The notes beneath the pieces were generated by a model, which was given only the letters and a program-made list of their open reading frames with translations, made no database searches and had not been told where the DNA came from. A program made the translations under genes and the position numbers. Below, one piece after another: positions 51,840 to 63,960 of a DNA stretch of 64,000 nucleotides (its first letter is position 1; each line of letters opens with the position of its first letter). Origin of the DNA: Kuschelorhynchus macadamiae (lineage: Eukaryota; Arthropoda; Insecta; Coleoptera; Curculionidae); the NCBI GenBank assembly GCA_030620095.1, contig JAUTXW010001621.1, positions 186,001 to 250,000 of the forward strand, read 5' to 3'.

Positions 51840-52320
51840 CAAATGGCATCACTTTCCGACGTTTCGCCTTCGATTGCACGAGGCATCTTTACGAGATCGG
51901 AATACTGAATAAGCTTGGAAAGCTAGGCAGGCTATTTATAGCCGACTTGTGTTCCCGAACCGTGACCCGGTGTAACGATCGGTTTCCTCGTCTGATGAAG
52001 CCCGTATCTCTATTAAAATTATTAGGATGTTTATAAATTTCACGTGATCCTATAAACACAAAATTAGAGAAACTATTGAAATTTATAGGCATCCTAATAA
52101 TTTTAATAGATATGTGGGTTTCAGTCTACATCATAGGTGGAAATCGATCGTTAACCGTTAAAACGGTTCGGTGAATACAGGTCTACTATAAATAGCCCGC
52201 GTAGTTCTCTCTGAGGGCATTCAGTGTTCTGATCTCGTGAAGTAATTATTCCTGAAGATGCCTTGCAATTGAAGACGAACCATTTTGACACGGTCTGAGC
52301 CCAAGAACAATGGTTTTTAA
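51840..52320. mobile_element. PLE terminal inverted pair, degenerate (family D)
   Basis: 51840-52045 and 52075-52320 are inverted copies of one PLE-like terminus. Shared blocks are CACGAGATC-GAA-ACTGAAT, GCTATTTATAG, AACGATCG-TTTCC and TCTATTAAAATTATTAGGAT (about 52012 and its complement 52086). The left arm has GACGTTTCGCC...GGCATCTT (51858-51890) and the right has CCTGAAGATGCCTTGCAATT (52251-52270), the same end motif as PLE families A-C. There is no RT between them, only a loop of about 30 bp. Confidence 0.72.
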
Positions 52321-53047
52321 CAAACTTAAATGTTGGTTTAGGTATGTCGATGATACTACTATAAAATTCATTATCGAAATTAAGTCAGATGGTACCATTC
52401 ATTCCCTTCCTTCATTTGTTAGTACAAAAAGAAGGAACCCAGCTCATTCTGATTAAAGAAAATTAACACGTACGAATAGGTATTTAAATTTTAGCTGTGG
52501 CCATCATTATTAATCTCAGCAACAGTCTGTTATCAGTTCATTCGTCTTTGGGGTTCTTTAAATGTAGGATGCAAATTCAATTCCAAATGAAACAGAGAAA
52601 ATGACTAAAGCTTTAAAATCAAACAGATATTGTGGTGAAGATATTAGGCGTTCGATTGGTAGGCAAATTTTGTTACGTGCCTTCTGATCACAGAAGCGGA
52701 TAAATCTCAAGTACTTCTCACTGAGTATGACACAAAAATCCCCGATTGAGTCACGTGACATGGTCCAATCATAAAATACCTTATTCTGCGAGCTTTTCGG
52801 TTCTCGGTCCGCCCCTCACGGGAATATTACCAAGGTTTTTATTAATCATTATTTATTTATATACGTTTTAGTGATGGATTTATATGAATGAATCCTGAAT
52901 ACAAGAGGAGGAGGTATTGTTATAAAAAAAAACTAAAAAAAACTTGCCCCTTGTTTTAATATAGATACATTTTTTAAATTACCTCAAAAAAGAGATCTAA
53001 CACAAATGCATACAAAATTATAAGTTTTGTTAAAGAAACTAAAAAAA
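52321..53047. other. No gene seen
   Basis: AT-rich. The part 52915-53047 may be the body or tail of a SINE whose tRNA-like head is at 53048-53118. Confidence 0.4.
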
Positions 53048-53118
53048 AGTCATCGCTCGAGCCGGGATTGGAACACACAACCTTTGCAATGCTATTCGGG
53101 CACCCCTACCACTGAGCT
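53048..53118 (-). repeat. tRNA-like sequence, probable SINE head or tRNA pseudogene
   Basis: The minus strand begins GGCTTGTAGCTCAGTGGTAG, with a good A box, and later has TTCCAATCCCGGCT where TTCGAATCC is expected for the B box. The first 7 bases do not pair properly with the end, and the anticodon arm does not fold cleanly (about three of five pairs). It is therefore not a working tRNA gene. Confidence 0.6.
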
Positions 53119-53537
53119 ACAAGCCTTCACAATGGAAATGTAACGAACCTTGTTTATACTCCGCCTTAGAAAAGGCTGATTAACAAGCAGACCGAAAAAT
53201 GATGGACTCGCAAGGTTTGACCAATACCAATCGGGGATTTTGATTCGTGGATCACTTGTTTGCAATTAAACTCTTGTTCAAGTCAGTGAGAACTTGTTGA
53301 GATTTATCGGCTCCTCTAGTAATACGACTAAACGAGCAACACAAGCAATAGTGAATATGGGGAATTTATAAAACTACCTGATAAAGTATATTCCGTCTTT
53401 GGTAAAACTTATGAGATTTTAGTATTCTGTGAATGCTACTTCGAGTTATCCCTGGTTACATACTTTTACTACTAAATGTTGGATCAACGTTAATATAACT
53501 TTCCACTTTTATGTTTTTCTGTCAGTATGCTGTTGAT
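53119..53537. other. No gene seen
   Basis: No recognised feature. Confidence 0.5.
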
Positions 53538-53541
53538 TTAA

Positions 53542-53825
53542 GCCCGCTACTCACTATTCGGTTCAATTCGTCGGCGTCGGTTCGATTCTTTTATTCGATT
53601 TATTAATTCATTTGAAAGAAAAATGAATTCATAAACTTTCATTTAATACGCTCGTATGGATTTCAGTGTTTAAAAAACACAAAAAACAAGAGATTTGATT
53701 CGGACGCATGGTTCGCCGAGGTCAAAGCCTACTTGATTATTCGCCCAAAAGACGAAAATGCCGCGCAACGAATCGTATGGATGAACCGGACCCTCCACCT
53801 TATGCGGACGATTTTAGTAGTGGAC
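53542..53825 (+). mobile_element. TTAA-flanked MITE, family 1
   Basis: TTAA at 53538-53541 and 53826-53829. The ends are GCCCGCTACTCAC and (reverse complement) GTCCACTACTAAA. 284 bp, non-coding. Homologous in inverse orientation to 50579-50789. TTAA duplications and CC-rich ends point to a piggyBac-like mobiliser, which is inference. Confidence 0.78.
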
Positions 53826-53829
53826 TTAA

Positions 53830-54829
53830 GAGTGGCTATGGTTTTGCAAGCATTTGTTTTGTTAGTATAGAATAATTCGATAATTTACTTACTTTTAATC
53901 CTTTCAGTAGTTGAAAAAATCGTAGCTTCAAATTAGATCAAAACATTCGAACAGCTGATGGACTAACAAAAAATAAAAAACATTTTTGTTAAATTTATAA
54001 AAATGTGTTTTTCTCTGTACTCAGCGGAAAACCTATCTGAGATTCTTTGGGGATTTTAGTTTGTTTTTATTAAGTTTTAAGAATACAATATTATTATTTT
54101 ATTAACCACATGAGAACACTCTACGGTTTTTTATGCAAAAACTAACAACTGAATTTTGAATTTTCAGTACGATTTCTAGGTAGGTACCGGTAATATGGTA
54201 ATGGTATTAAACCAAATTTAACATACCAAGTGACGTTTCCATTAAAAATTGTAGGGATCAATCTTGTTGATGAGTCAGGGTGGAAAATATGTGTTAATGA
54301 ACCAGAGTGGAAAATATGTGGTAATGAACTAGAAAATAAAATTGAATATAAGTTATGTTGAAATTTGTACTTTTTGATATAACAAAATTTTCAGGAATCT
54401 AAATTGAAAAAAATGGGTTGACTTTAAAAAAGATTAGATATGTTGCATCTGGATTTGGAGTATATAAAATATGCTAAACAAACGTTCTTATTCGGTATTT
54501 TCTCCAATTTTGCTAACACATATTCTCATTGAAGCTCACTATGTGAGGCTTATAGATAAGAAATACTCCCCCAGTACAGAATTAAATTAAAGCTGAATAC
54601 TGCGTAATGTAATGCTGGTTACCTTAGCCTTTCTTTCATACTCTAAACTGGTTACAAACATTATTCGAAAATACAGAAAACATGATTTATGTTATTTAGT
54701 TTTTCCGGTATAGGATTTTTCTATCTGTACAAAACAAATAAAAGCAAAAAGAAAACACTTTTATCATTTCTATTTTATTCTGACGAATACCTAATATTCA
54801 TATTACTGGACGTTTTAAGTGATTCCTTT
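53830..54829. other. No gene seen
   Basis: AT-rich, without recognised features. Confidence 0.5.
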
Positions 54830-55060
54830 AAAACAGTGGAAAGGCTAATAGCCCATAACTTGCCAACCGGGTTGCCAGCTCTGACCTGACCCCATCTTGC
54901 TCTATTATCTGACTTTGGCACCAACAGCCAGACGGGTTGAGTGGGCGCATTATATTGCAGCTTACACGGCCGCTGCGGGAATCCTCCATTAATCATCGCC
55001 GCCGACAAAAGAGAAACAGAGAGAAAGAGCGAGAACGATAAAGTGTCAAACTGATATATG
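54830..55060. promoter_or_regulatory. GC-richer patch with GA-rich end; possible regulatory element
   Basis: Contains ACACGGCCGCTGCGGG, ATCGCCGCCGAC, CATTAATCATC (homeodomain-like core) and a GAGAGAAAGAGCGAGAACG stretch resembling GAGA-factor targets. An open minus-strand frame crosses it (55008-54775) but without a recognisable family. Confidence 0.3.
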
Positions 55061-57419
55061 GGTTTGTCTGCAAACTTTGCTGATGGGTTTGTATTTGTTT
55101 GTCGTGAACTAATCCTACGTCATATGCGAGACTTTCAGTTTACACATTAACATTTCTTTAATTAAGTTTACTGTAAAAAGTAGTAAATAAATGTTGTAGG
55201 GGACTATACAAGTAAAATATATTATTTGGGTCAACTTTACCATAGCCCAAATGTGACACTATATTTGTATTCTTTTTCTTTTGGCTCAAGTAATTTACTT
55301 TAGTTAAATGTGATATATTTTTTTAGCTTCGATGAATCCTCTCGATTTACGTATGAGTGAATATTATTTTCTGAAAATCTAATTTTTCATTTATTTATTT
55401 AAACTATCTAATAAAACATGTGCATATTTCCACTAAAAATAAAAACATACTATTTGGATGGTTTGCTCTAAAATACTATAGTAATCCTTATAAAAATACA
55501 GGTAAGTATACATTAATAAATTATAGCAAAACTCTGGCATCTCAAAGGAAATTTAACCCTTTATATGGTCTGAGATTTAACCTCTAGTATACTAATTAGC
55601 TTTTACTTCGTTCCAAAACTTTTAATAATACGTTCTTCTTTTCCGAAATTTCATCTTCAGAAAATTGGAATCTTACTGAAGCTGGGCGTGAAAACGCCCT
55701 GGTTCCGAGTTATGTTGCGAATAGTTTGTATGGTCAGTCAAAAATGGTTCCAGTCTTGTAGTAAATGGATTTGTTGTAACACCCAGGTTGGTAAGGACCA
55801 AAATTTCCCAAAACAATTGATCTTGATCATTTGTTTAAATATATTCCTCATGAGTGAATAGAGATGTTGCCGGTACGGTTTTGTAAACGACGACGTTGTA
55901 TTGTATATTATATGAATATGAATAAGCCCTATTATAAAATAAACTACATAAAAGGGAAGACTAAGTAAAAAACTCTAATTGAACTAGATGCAAAGATAAG
56001 CAGAGTTAATGGAAATATAATATTATGATTATATTGAGTATTCCTATGAATTAACTTGGCACGGAAAAAGGAAGACATCAGTCGTGAGAAAGAAAGAGAG
56101 CACGTGAACAAAAAGTTGGATCTTCCGCATATCGGCCATGTGGACCCACTTTAATACCCAGAGAATTAGAAAGAAAGTTAGACAAATATATGTGTTCTTT
56201 GGTCCCTAGCCTATTAAATAGAGCCTTAAACTGGTTTTAAAATCATATCTGACCAGAGTTCTAAATTAGGATGTAAACTTAATATATGACGCTTATTCGT
56301 ATTTTTTTTGTCTAATAGGCATTTGATTAGTAGTTTTTAGTAATACACCAATAGCAGCCATTAATTGTTTCTAATCTACCTACTAGTCTAGAATATTGTC
56401 TGGCTTTAACTCTACAAGCCCTCAACAATGCTTAACAAAGGAATTGGTTTTTTGCTCCATAATTATAAAGGTATTTTTTAACTTTAAAACAGTAGGCTTT
56501 GTATAGTCAAAACGGACTTCATATTCAGCCCAGGTTTTCGTTAACAAAAATTAAGTACAGAAGAATAATTTTTATTTCGATTACACAACGCTATGTTTAA
56601 AATTTAATTAATTTTCGTAGGTATAAATTAATAGTTCTTTTTCTACATTAGGTGAAAACTATACGTCGTTTACTTTTATCTGAAGATGCTACATGTTCCA
56701 GGTGCCACCACTGGCATTTAAACAAGCAAGGTAGAAATTTCGTATCAGAGAAAAATAAATTTCTTTGAGGAAAAAAAACATAAATTATATTTGTTTGAAG
56801 GAGGTAGACAACATAGAATATTTATTAAACTCATTCGGTCAGACTTGCATTGTCTTTATTTTTTTGTTTTCACAACGTTTTGGATGGTAATTATCTCCAA
56901 CGTTTTCAAGTGTAAACTAAATACTGTTAAAGGCAAAGTTTGAACAAGAGCGTCGATAATTATGGTTTTTTGGAGTACATGAAGTTATAGTATGTCATTG
57001 ACATAAAAGCAACAAGAAAAAATGGTTTTGCTACAATAAATATATTGTGTGCTGCTTCTTTGCTACAGTTGTCGTGTCGTCTAAGAAATACACTACCATT
57101 TTCCGGTATTTCTGAGGACAGTAGCACATAATTTAAAAGTAAGTAGGTTAGTTACTGTCATACTAAAATAAATACTTGATCACCGTAATTGAGACACTTA
57201 GAACTGTCGCAGAACATGCCTCGATGTGTGCCAATTTTACAGGATTAATTCAAAATGATTCAAATGGTTTTTGTAAAGTGCCAATCAAATATATTAACTA
57301 CTATGATTTAGCAAAATCTGTAATTGGAATAACCTCTCTATAACACAGATAATAATCCAATACAAATTACAAATAAATACTAGTGGTAATAATATAGTAC
57401 GCTACTGTTACTAGTTTAA
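55061..57419. other. No gene seen; small hairpin
   Basis: GGGCGTGAAAACGCCC near 55684-55699 forms a 6-bp stem with a GAAA loop. Near 56880-56920, CAACGTTTTGG...CAACGTTTTCAAG loosely resembles another PLE terminus. No coding. Confidence 0.45.
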
Positions 57420-57960
57420 GCGTTCGTCGCGAGGGTGAGCCACAAATCAGTCCTCCGCACTGTGACGTAGTAAAATTCAAAATGGCTTCCCCTTTAGCTC
57501 CACCTATTTGTGCTGTGCTCCGCCCAGTAAACCACGTGCATTCCTGCTGACAGTTACCGTTTATCCTCATTCATTTACCCCACAGGCCGTTTCCATAGCA
57601 ATAACCACGCGGCCATAATGGTTTTGCGTACTTTCCAATCGCGTTGCGCACTCAAAGTGTCACTTTCCAGTGACAGATGATTGTGGTGTGGTCGACTTAG
57701 AAGAAAAAAGTTGGCTTTGAAATCGAGCTTTTATGTTTTTTGTCTGGGTTTGGCGGGTTTAAAATTTTGACGTCAGCTTTGTTAGAGTCCGTTATTGTGA
57801 AGTTATTGCTGTGTGAGAAGAAATTTCTGTGCCAAGAAAGTGTAATTGTGAAATTCGCATTGCAAAATTGTGATAAAGCAATTAAATTACGTAAATTGCA
57901 TGTCGTTTCTTGCAATAATTAGTGCTATTGCGGTCAAAAAGTTGAATGTTTTCTAAAAAG
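57420..57960. promoter_or_regulatory. Promoter-like GC-rich region with possible 5' UTR
   Basis: Within 57420-57670 lie GTGACGTAG (CRE-like), CTCCGCCCA (GC box on the minus strand), CCACGTGC (E-box), GCGGCCATAATGG (YY1/Pho-like) and TTGCGCACTC. The following 57690-57960 lacks long frames but reads like an insect 5' UTR. Another GCCATATTGG site is at 57996. No exon was joined to it, and either strand could be transcribed. Confidence 0.4.
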
Positions 57961-59790
57961 ATTAGTTACACGCAAGACGAAAAACGAACGGGTAGCCATA
58001 TTGGATTTGTTTTCAGTGCGATCTCTTTATTTGCATATTATACATATATAACTAGTCTATACAGTGATAAAATAACTACTTTATCATATATATTTGTTTA
58101 GTTTAAAAGGTAATTTTGAATATCCCTTATTTGAATCGAAATCACTATAAAAAGAACCAAAAGCGAGCATGTAAAAACAGTTGCATAACATTCATGGGCA
58201 AAATTTCTTTGTAAATTTGATTATATTCATATACGAGAGGAAGTTGTAGAGAACAAGAAAAATGGAAAACTGAAACTTAAAAATCTATAGGGGAAGGGGA
58301 AGGAAGAACGAAGGTCAAACCTGACAATTAATACTACATTATTTGTTCTTAACGTATCGTTTTATTTCTAATATTGAACAAATATCCTCATTAAAATGCA
58401 TTTCACTTTACGTTTTCTAATTTTATATTGAAACTGACCACCCTAAGGAGTTTTCTAACTTTCGAATATCATTTTATGACGTACTTGGCCCAATTAATTG
58501 ATTGATACGTTTTTATTTTATCTCTTTTGCAAGATTTCAAATTAAAATTGAAAAAAAAATTGTACATCTCGAAAGCCTTTTTAAAATAAAACTTGCCAAG
58601 ATATACTGAATTTATTAATTAAAATGTGGTTTTTAAAATGCAACCTGCTTATTGAATAGTCAGTCATTAACAATAGTTTGAATTAAAATAGCTAATAGGT
58701 ATCTATGTTTAGTTTTCATTTTCAAGCTGATGCATTTATGAGTTACGGAGAAGCAAAAACAATATGAAAAGATCACTTCAGGTTCCACTGTAATACCAAA
58801 GTTTAATGCTTAAATCCGTTATATTTTAATATATATACTGCATCAGTATTACCTTTTGAGATACTTAAATAGATTTTTATTTTATTTTAAAGAAATAAAA
58901 CACATTTTTTAAAAAAAAACGAAACAGACAGATTTCTTAAAAGAAAAATTAAAATAAAAATATAATGAGTAATTATTGTTAATATTATTTAATTTATAAT
59001 TAATTAAAATATTAGAAATATATTGATTTTGTCGACGAGACCTTGTTTTAGTACCAAACATAAATCAAAAGAAACTTTGGTTTTTGCATAAAATAAAAAA
59101 ATCTTTAAAACAAAAATAGCGGCCTGCTTAATATTTATTAATTAAATTTACTTTTAAATTTCCCACGATCCATATTTTCTATTTTATAACCTGTTTATAA
59201 CTGATATAAAAAATAATGCAACAAAAATGCTTCTCTTTAATCAAATATATTTTTGCGTAAGTTAGGAATTGATTTAAAAAAAACCAGAGAGAGAGAGAGA
59301 GAGAATAAAGTTAGTAATAAAGTGAATGATTAGAAGCAATAGTTTAGGATTTGAACTCTAAAAAAGCTTAAAATGCATTCTCTTAAATAATGATATTTTG
59401 TTAAAATACTTATTTCAATGAGTATCAGTTTCTTGCTGCTTTAACGAGTAAATTGTTTGAAACCTAATGGTATTTAAAAATATTAGGTATCGTTTACCCG
59501 TCTTTTATAGGCATAAAGCAATAACAGACCAACTAAGGATTTCATTCTAATAATTTATTTGATTGGAAGTTTCACTTTTTTATTAATTGGTAAAATACCT
59601 GTTATCCTGATATTCTAGTTTTGTCTCGAGTTTTGCTATAAATTTCATTGTCTGTTGTTTATTTTTTCTTGTCTAGAAGAAGAAGCCCAACTCCGTTAAA
59701 AGATAAATGTTTCAGATTTTTCAGAACTAATTTTTACATATTCCTAATGACTGATTCAGCTTCAGTTTTCAACCTGGTAATAATCTCCTA

Positions 59791-59794
<4 letters not shown>
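57961..59794. other. No gene seen
   Basis: AT-rich. A short (GA)n occurs at 59287-59304. Confidence 0.5.

Positions 59795-59865
<71 letters not shown>
59795..59865. repeat. (TA)n microsatellite
   Basis: TA tract of about 70 bp with one TG interruption near 59855. Confidence 0.95.
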
Positions 59866-59866
<1 letters not shown>

Positions 59867-60709
59867 AAATGGATTCTTTGGGATGACCGCTAAAGCAAAG
59901 GAATTTGGCTAACCATAGACACGCATTTCTGACTTAAGCTCTTTATCAGTACAGTCAACTAATTGAATGAATTGAAGTACAACTAGCGCCAAAATAAATA
60001 CACAAAACAATACCAGAGTTACTAACAGGAGCAAAACCTGAAAATATATATCCCTATGTTTGTGAAAATCCCTATAACACACTGTGTTCCATTTGTCTGT
60101 TCATTGTTGTTTTAAGGAGATATCTTGGCCATTGTTAAAAATATTACAATTATATAGAGCATCCTCTATATTTTACGGCTCCTTAGTCAAAAATTTAGTA
60201 ACTTGATTAACTATAATAGAAATCGTATAGTTTCCGATTTAAATTCAGATTTCAAAGGGCAAGTACATTGTTTGATATAGAAACAAAATGTTTCCCTTTC
60301 CGTACGGGATTTTGATGATTTCGTTTTGCCAATTTCTTAAGTACCTATTTTGTTAAAAAAGATACGAAACAGGATATTTTTTCTACAATGTTCAAACCAC
60401 TCTAATTAAAAAAAAAGTTAACTCAGTTTGAATTTCGAGAATATTTACTATGATATTAAGGGCGTTAAAGAAGCTAACATACAATTGAAAAAATTTTAGG
60501 ATTTTCCCCTGTTCCTCAGTAAATCTTATTTGACATAATTTAAATTATAATACATTATTTAGGACGATATCTGCAGACTTTTTTCAGTTTTATATTAAGT
60601 AGTATAAAGTACTTTTTCCTTGACTTTAACTGTTTAAATTTAATTTGAGTCGATATGAGAAATCGATTTCATAATTGGTTATTAAAATACGAGGGGTGTT
60701 TCACGACCT
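59866..60709. other. No gene seen; dispersed repeat piece
   Basis: CAACTAGCGCCAAAATAAAT at 59981-60000 and the following ~40 bp recur at 63018-63060. No coding. Confidence 0.5.
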
Positions 60710-60900
60710 AAAAATATGTACGCCACTGCCGATTTCGGCAGTATTCACTTAAAAATGCTGTATATTTCCTACATTGCGTATATTTTCAGCTTACTGCCTA
60801 CACTGCCGCTTTACTGCCATTATTGTTTGCTGAAAAAATTGCCGTTTTTACGGTCAATGCCTCGTTACTGCCATACTGCCGATTACACTGCCTGACAAAA
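60710..60900. repeat. Cluster of ACTGCC motifs
   Basis: ACTGCC or its complement occurs at least eight times in about 180 bp, starting with the perfect palindrome ACTGCCGATTTCGGCAGT (about 60725-60742). Function unknown. Confidence 0.7.
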
Positions 60901-62038
60901 ATCGTAAACCACTTTTAGATACCTTAAGACTGCTTTTAATATCTTTAGTTAACATTGTAGGCTAAACTTAATCTGTGTTTTATTCCATATTTCGACGTTT
61001 TGTTAAAACTGATTTGTTCTTGAGTTAATGGCACTTGAAAAGTGGCAGTTGTGCTATTTTGACATCCTATAATCTAGGTATAATTTAAACAGTATAACTT
61101 AAAGCAAAACTAATTTAATTTTCATAATTTTCGAAAAACGTCGATTTTGAATATACACCTTAACTTTCGTATTTCAGAAACAGTTTTATCAATAGTTTTT
61201 GGCTTTTTTTATTCTATATAGTCTATGTGATAATGCATTAAAACTTTCAATCCGAAGTTTCGTATTGTGGAGAGCCCATTACCTGGATGTTTTATTTCAC
61301 TTTAACTTCTCTAACTCGCTCAAACCTATGATGTATCACAAGCAAGCATTTCAAACAATTGGTTTTTCTATGATTAATTCTATGAAATTATGGTTTTTCG
61401 TTTCTCTGTAACACATTGTCTATTACAGGAAAATCCAACATTTGCAGTCTGATAAAAAAAATCCAGGTCCGTTATTAAAAACGTTAAAACTAACCTAATT
61501 AACTATCCTAAACCAACTTATAAATTTTCGTATATCCCTTGAAACACGTTAGGCGGTATTGTTAAAAACAATATTTTGTGAATTCAACCCTGTATCTCAA
61601 AAACTTTAAATTTTATAAAAAAATGACAAAATGTATTATGAAAGCCGTTTCCCCTCTATCTTACTAATAGTTGACATATACAACAAGTGTCGAAAATGGG
61701 ATACCCTGTATAGAGAGGTTTTTTATTATTAAAATGTATGTTGTTTGTGTGTGCCTGATAAAAGAAGAAATCTATCTATTTAAAGTAGAAGATATACAGT
61801 GTTCTATTTAAAAAAATACAACTTGGGTTTTTTACTCAAATTTTTAATTTTATTTTTATAAGTTTGATAGCGGTGAAAGATAATATAGAAACGAACTGTC
61901 AGTTTTGTATCTATTTCCACTTTTTTTGTCTAAAAAAATTAATTGCGAAAATGCATGTCGAAATATAAAAGTCCACCCTGTACATGGATACTAAATAAAA
62001 TGTAAAATTAGATGAGATCGAGGACTATGACACAGTGA
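60901..62038. other. No gene seen; Tc1-like terminal fragments
   Basis: TACCCTGTATAG (61702), ACAGTGTTCTATTTAAAA (61797) and CACCCTGTACATGG (61975) resemble the mariner-type end blocks. No coding was recognised. Confidence 0.45.
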
Positions 62039-62155
62039 AGAATCCACCCATATTGGACCAATATTATTTCTCCTATTCATTACCGCCGAGTCGTCTTGCT
62101 TTATTAACAGCAACTGTCTTCTATTCGCTGATGACTTTTGCCTACAAATAAAATA
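62039..62155 (+). pseudogene. LINE reverse transcriptase fragment
   Basis: One open plus-strand stretch reads THIGPILFLLFI, then LLFADDFCLQIKY and a stop. HIGPILFLLFI and FADD are the adjacent conserved boxes of Jockey-like RTs, here with the usual spacing. Flanking coding is lost. Confidence 0.72.
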
Positions 62156-62456
62156 CTAAAAGCAGAATATTTCTTAATAACCAGAATGGCTAATCTCTGA
62201 CAAAATGTCAATGAAAGTCAATTTAAAGGTGTTATTTTTAATTGTTAGAATAAGGTGCGAAATATGTGTACCTAGAGTATGTTCAGTTTAATTTATTGTA
62301 TTTTGAGGTGTCCTTTTTTTACTTCAGTATTTAGCAAATTTGACCAAGTGTTATTAAAACTAACGGAACAAGATGCAACACAATAATCTTTATTTAATAA
62401 TATTAAGGCACTTACTTTTATTTTTATTTATTCTGCTTTTAGTATTTTATTTGTAG
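62142..62456. repeat. Inverted repeat pair (28 bp, perfect) linking LINE and PLE relics
   Basis: 62142-62169 (CTACAAATAAAATACTAAAA...) is exactly the reverse complement of 62429-62456. The left arm overlaps the end of the LINE RT fragment. The right arm directly precedes a PLE-type end motif. Confidence 0.88.
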
Positions 62457-62458
62457 GT

Positions 62459-62520
62459 TTGCTGAAGACGGGGGTAGACTTTCCCTCGAAACGTCCAGAA
62501 AACAAATATTTTTCAGTGTC
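62459..62520 (+). mobile_element. PLE-type terminus (family E)
   Basis: GCTGAAGACGGGGGTAGACT continues to CCCTCGAAACGTCC (to about 62496), the CTGAAGA...GAAACGTC end motif shared with families A-D. The rest of the element was not recognised. Confidence 0.6.
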
Positions 62521-62639
62521 GTTTCTCGGGTACCTTCATAGTGGACCCAGAACTTAAGACTATCTATTCAATTTATAAGGTAATTATATTTTATTTTTTT
62601 ATTTTTTTCCAATTTTCTAAGGCGAAAAACCCAAAAAAA

Positions 62640-62960
62640 TAGTTTTATACCATGAATCCGCCACTACAATTTCGTAATTATTTAATTTTTTAGTAATAAT
62701 TTTTTTAACGTTTTACTAGGCCGCCATATTGTTCCGACATATTGGATTTTAACCAAAATATTACCAGGTAATCCCCATATGAGCCTTAATTTTTGACTAA
62801 AATTTGAAGTCAATCTGAGTAGATTTTAAGCTATGCCGCAAATCGACAGACAGACAGACAGACCCACGGAATCGAGAAAACATGTTTTTCGTCATCTAGG
62901 AACCCTGAAACGTAAAGATCTGAAAAAATCTCGGAAGGTGATTTTTTTCACAATTACAAT
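62640..62960 (+). repeat. Family F repeat, copy 4
   Basis: GGCCGCCATATTGTTCCGAC (62719), the CGACAGACAGACAGAC run (62845), ACATGTTTTTCGTCATCTAG and the GGTGATTTTTTTCACAATTA end. One to two monomers plus the tail. Confidence 0.78.
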
Positions 62961-63017
62961 ACTTCTGATTTATGAGGGAAAAAATAAAAGGAATTTTTTT
63001 TTTAGGATGGACGAGTG

Positions 63018-63215
63018 CAACTAGCGCCAAAATTAATACCCAAAACCACACCAGAATCATCAATATATCAAGTCCGGCGAAGATTGCGGATGTTCTCTTG
63101 GTAATTACAAATATCGGTTTTGCTCCTGATGGCTAAATTTCATTGCTTTAGTGTCATCTCAAAAAAAAACCTCAGTGAAACAATAACAGCTGGAAAACAC
63201 CCTGTGTTGTATATA
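63018..63215. repeat. Dispersed repeat also at 59981
   Basis: Starts CAACTAGCGCCAAAATTAAT like 59981 and ends near ACACCCTGTGTTGTA. No coding. Confidence 0.55.
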
Positions 63216-63519
63216 TACGTAAATATAATTCAGCAGGAAAGTGTTTCTTGAAATGGCTAATTCCTGTGAAAAAATCGAAAGCTGGGTTGCATAACGTTAA
63301 ATTTTATGATAATATTGTTGCTAAATTTACTTAATAATTTATCCGAGAAATTTTCTTTCGACTAGTGGAATTTATAGACCTGAAATTAAATTAATTTAAT
63401 CCAGCGTCACAGCCACAAAATAATGACGCAATTTAAATCCATAAATGTCATACTTAAATACCAAGTAAAAGAGAAGCCATACCTTATGTAAATTTTAGAT
63501 ATTTGATTTTTAATTTCCT

Positions 63520-63960
63520 CGTGAGAGGAAAATATTGTAAACGTCTCTTCACGTTTCAGTGTAAATCCCTAAAAATATAATTTCTCAATTCTGTCTATAT
63601 AAACTACTTAACTGATTGTCTTCAAACTTTTCACAAAGGGGTAAACATGTCAAATTTTGCCGAGGATTATGGTGAAACAAAATTACGGCCTAACTAAATG
63701 TTTAAAATATCAGTATCAACAAAGTTCTTATGCAATTGAGTTGAAATTTTGCACAAAAATCAAGTTTGAAACAGGGATGAAATAATAAAATTGTGTCAAT
63801 CCTCTATGACAAAAACCTTTTTATGTAGAAAAATAATAGATAATTGTTTTTTTTGCAGATTTTGTAAATAAACATTATTAATAACAAAAAGAGTCTGTTC
63901 TATCAACGGATAATATAGGTATACTAGTAAATCTTTCTTCACGAGGGAATTTCGAGATCT
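63520..63960 (-). repeat. Family F repeat, copy 5 (reverse, partial)
   Basis: Reverse-complement tail: CTCGTGAGAGGAAAATATTG, ACGTTTCAGTGTAAATCCCT, CTCAATTCTGTCTATATAAA. Monomer fragments with GAAATTTTGCACAAAAATCA follow (63744). The ACATGTTTTT core is altered here. Confidence 0.65.

Noticed and set aside
53048..53118. Functional tRNA gene
   Set aside because: The anticodon stem and acceptor stem do not pair and the B box is degraded.
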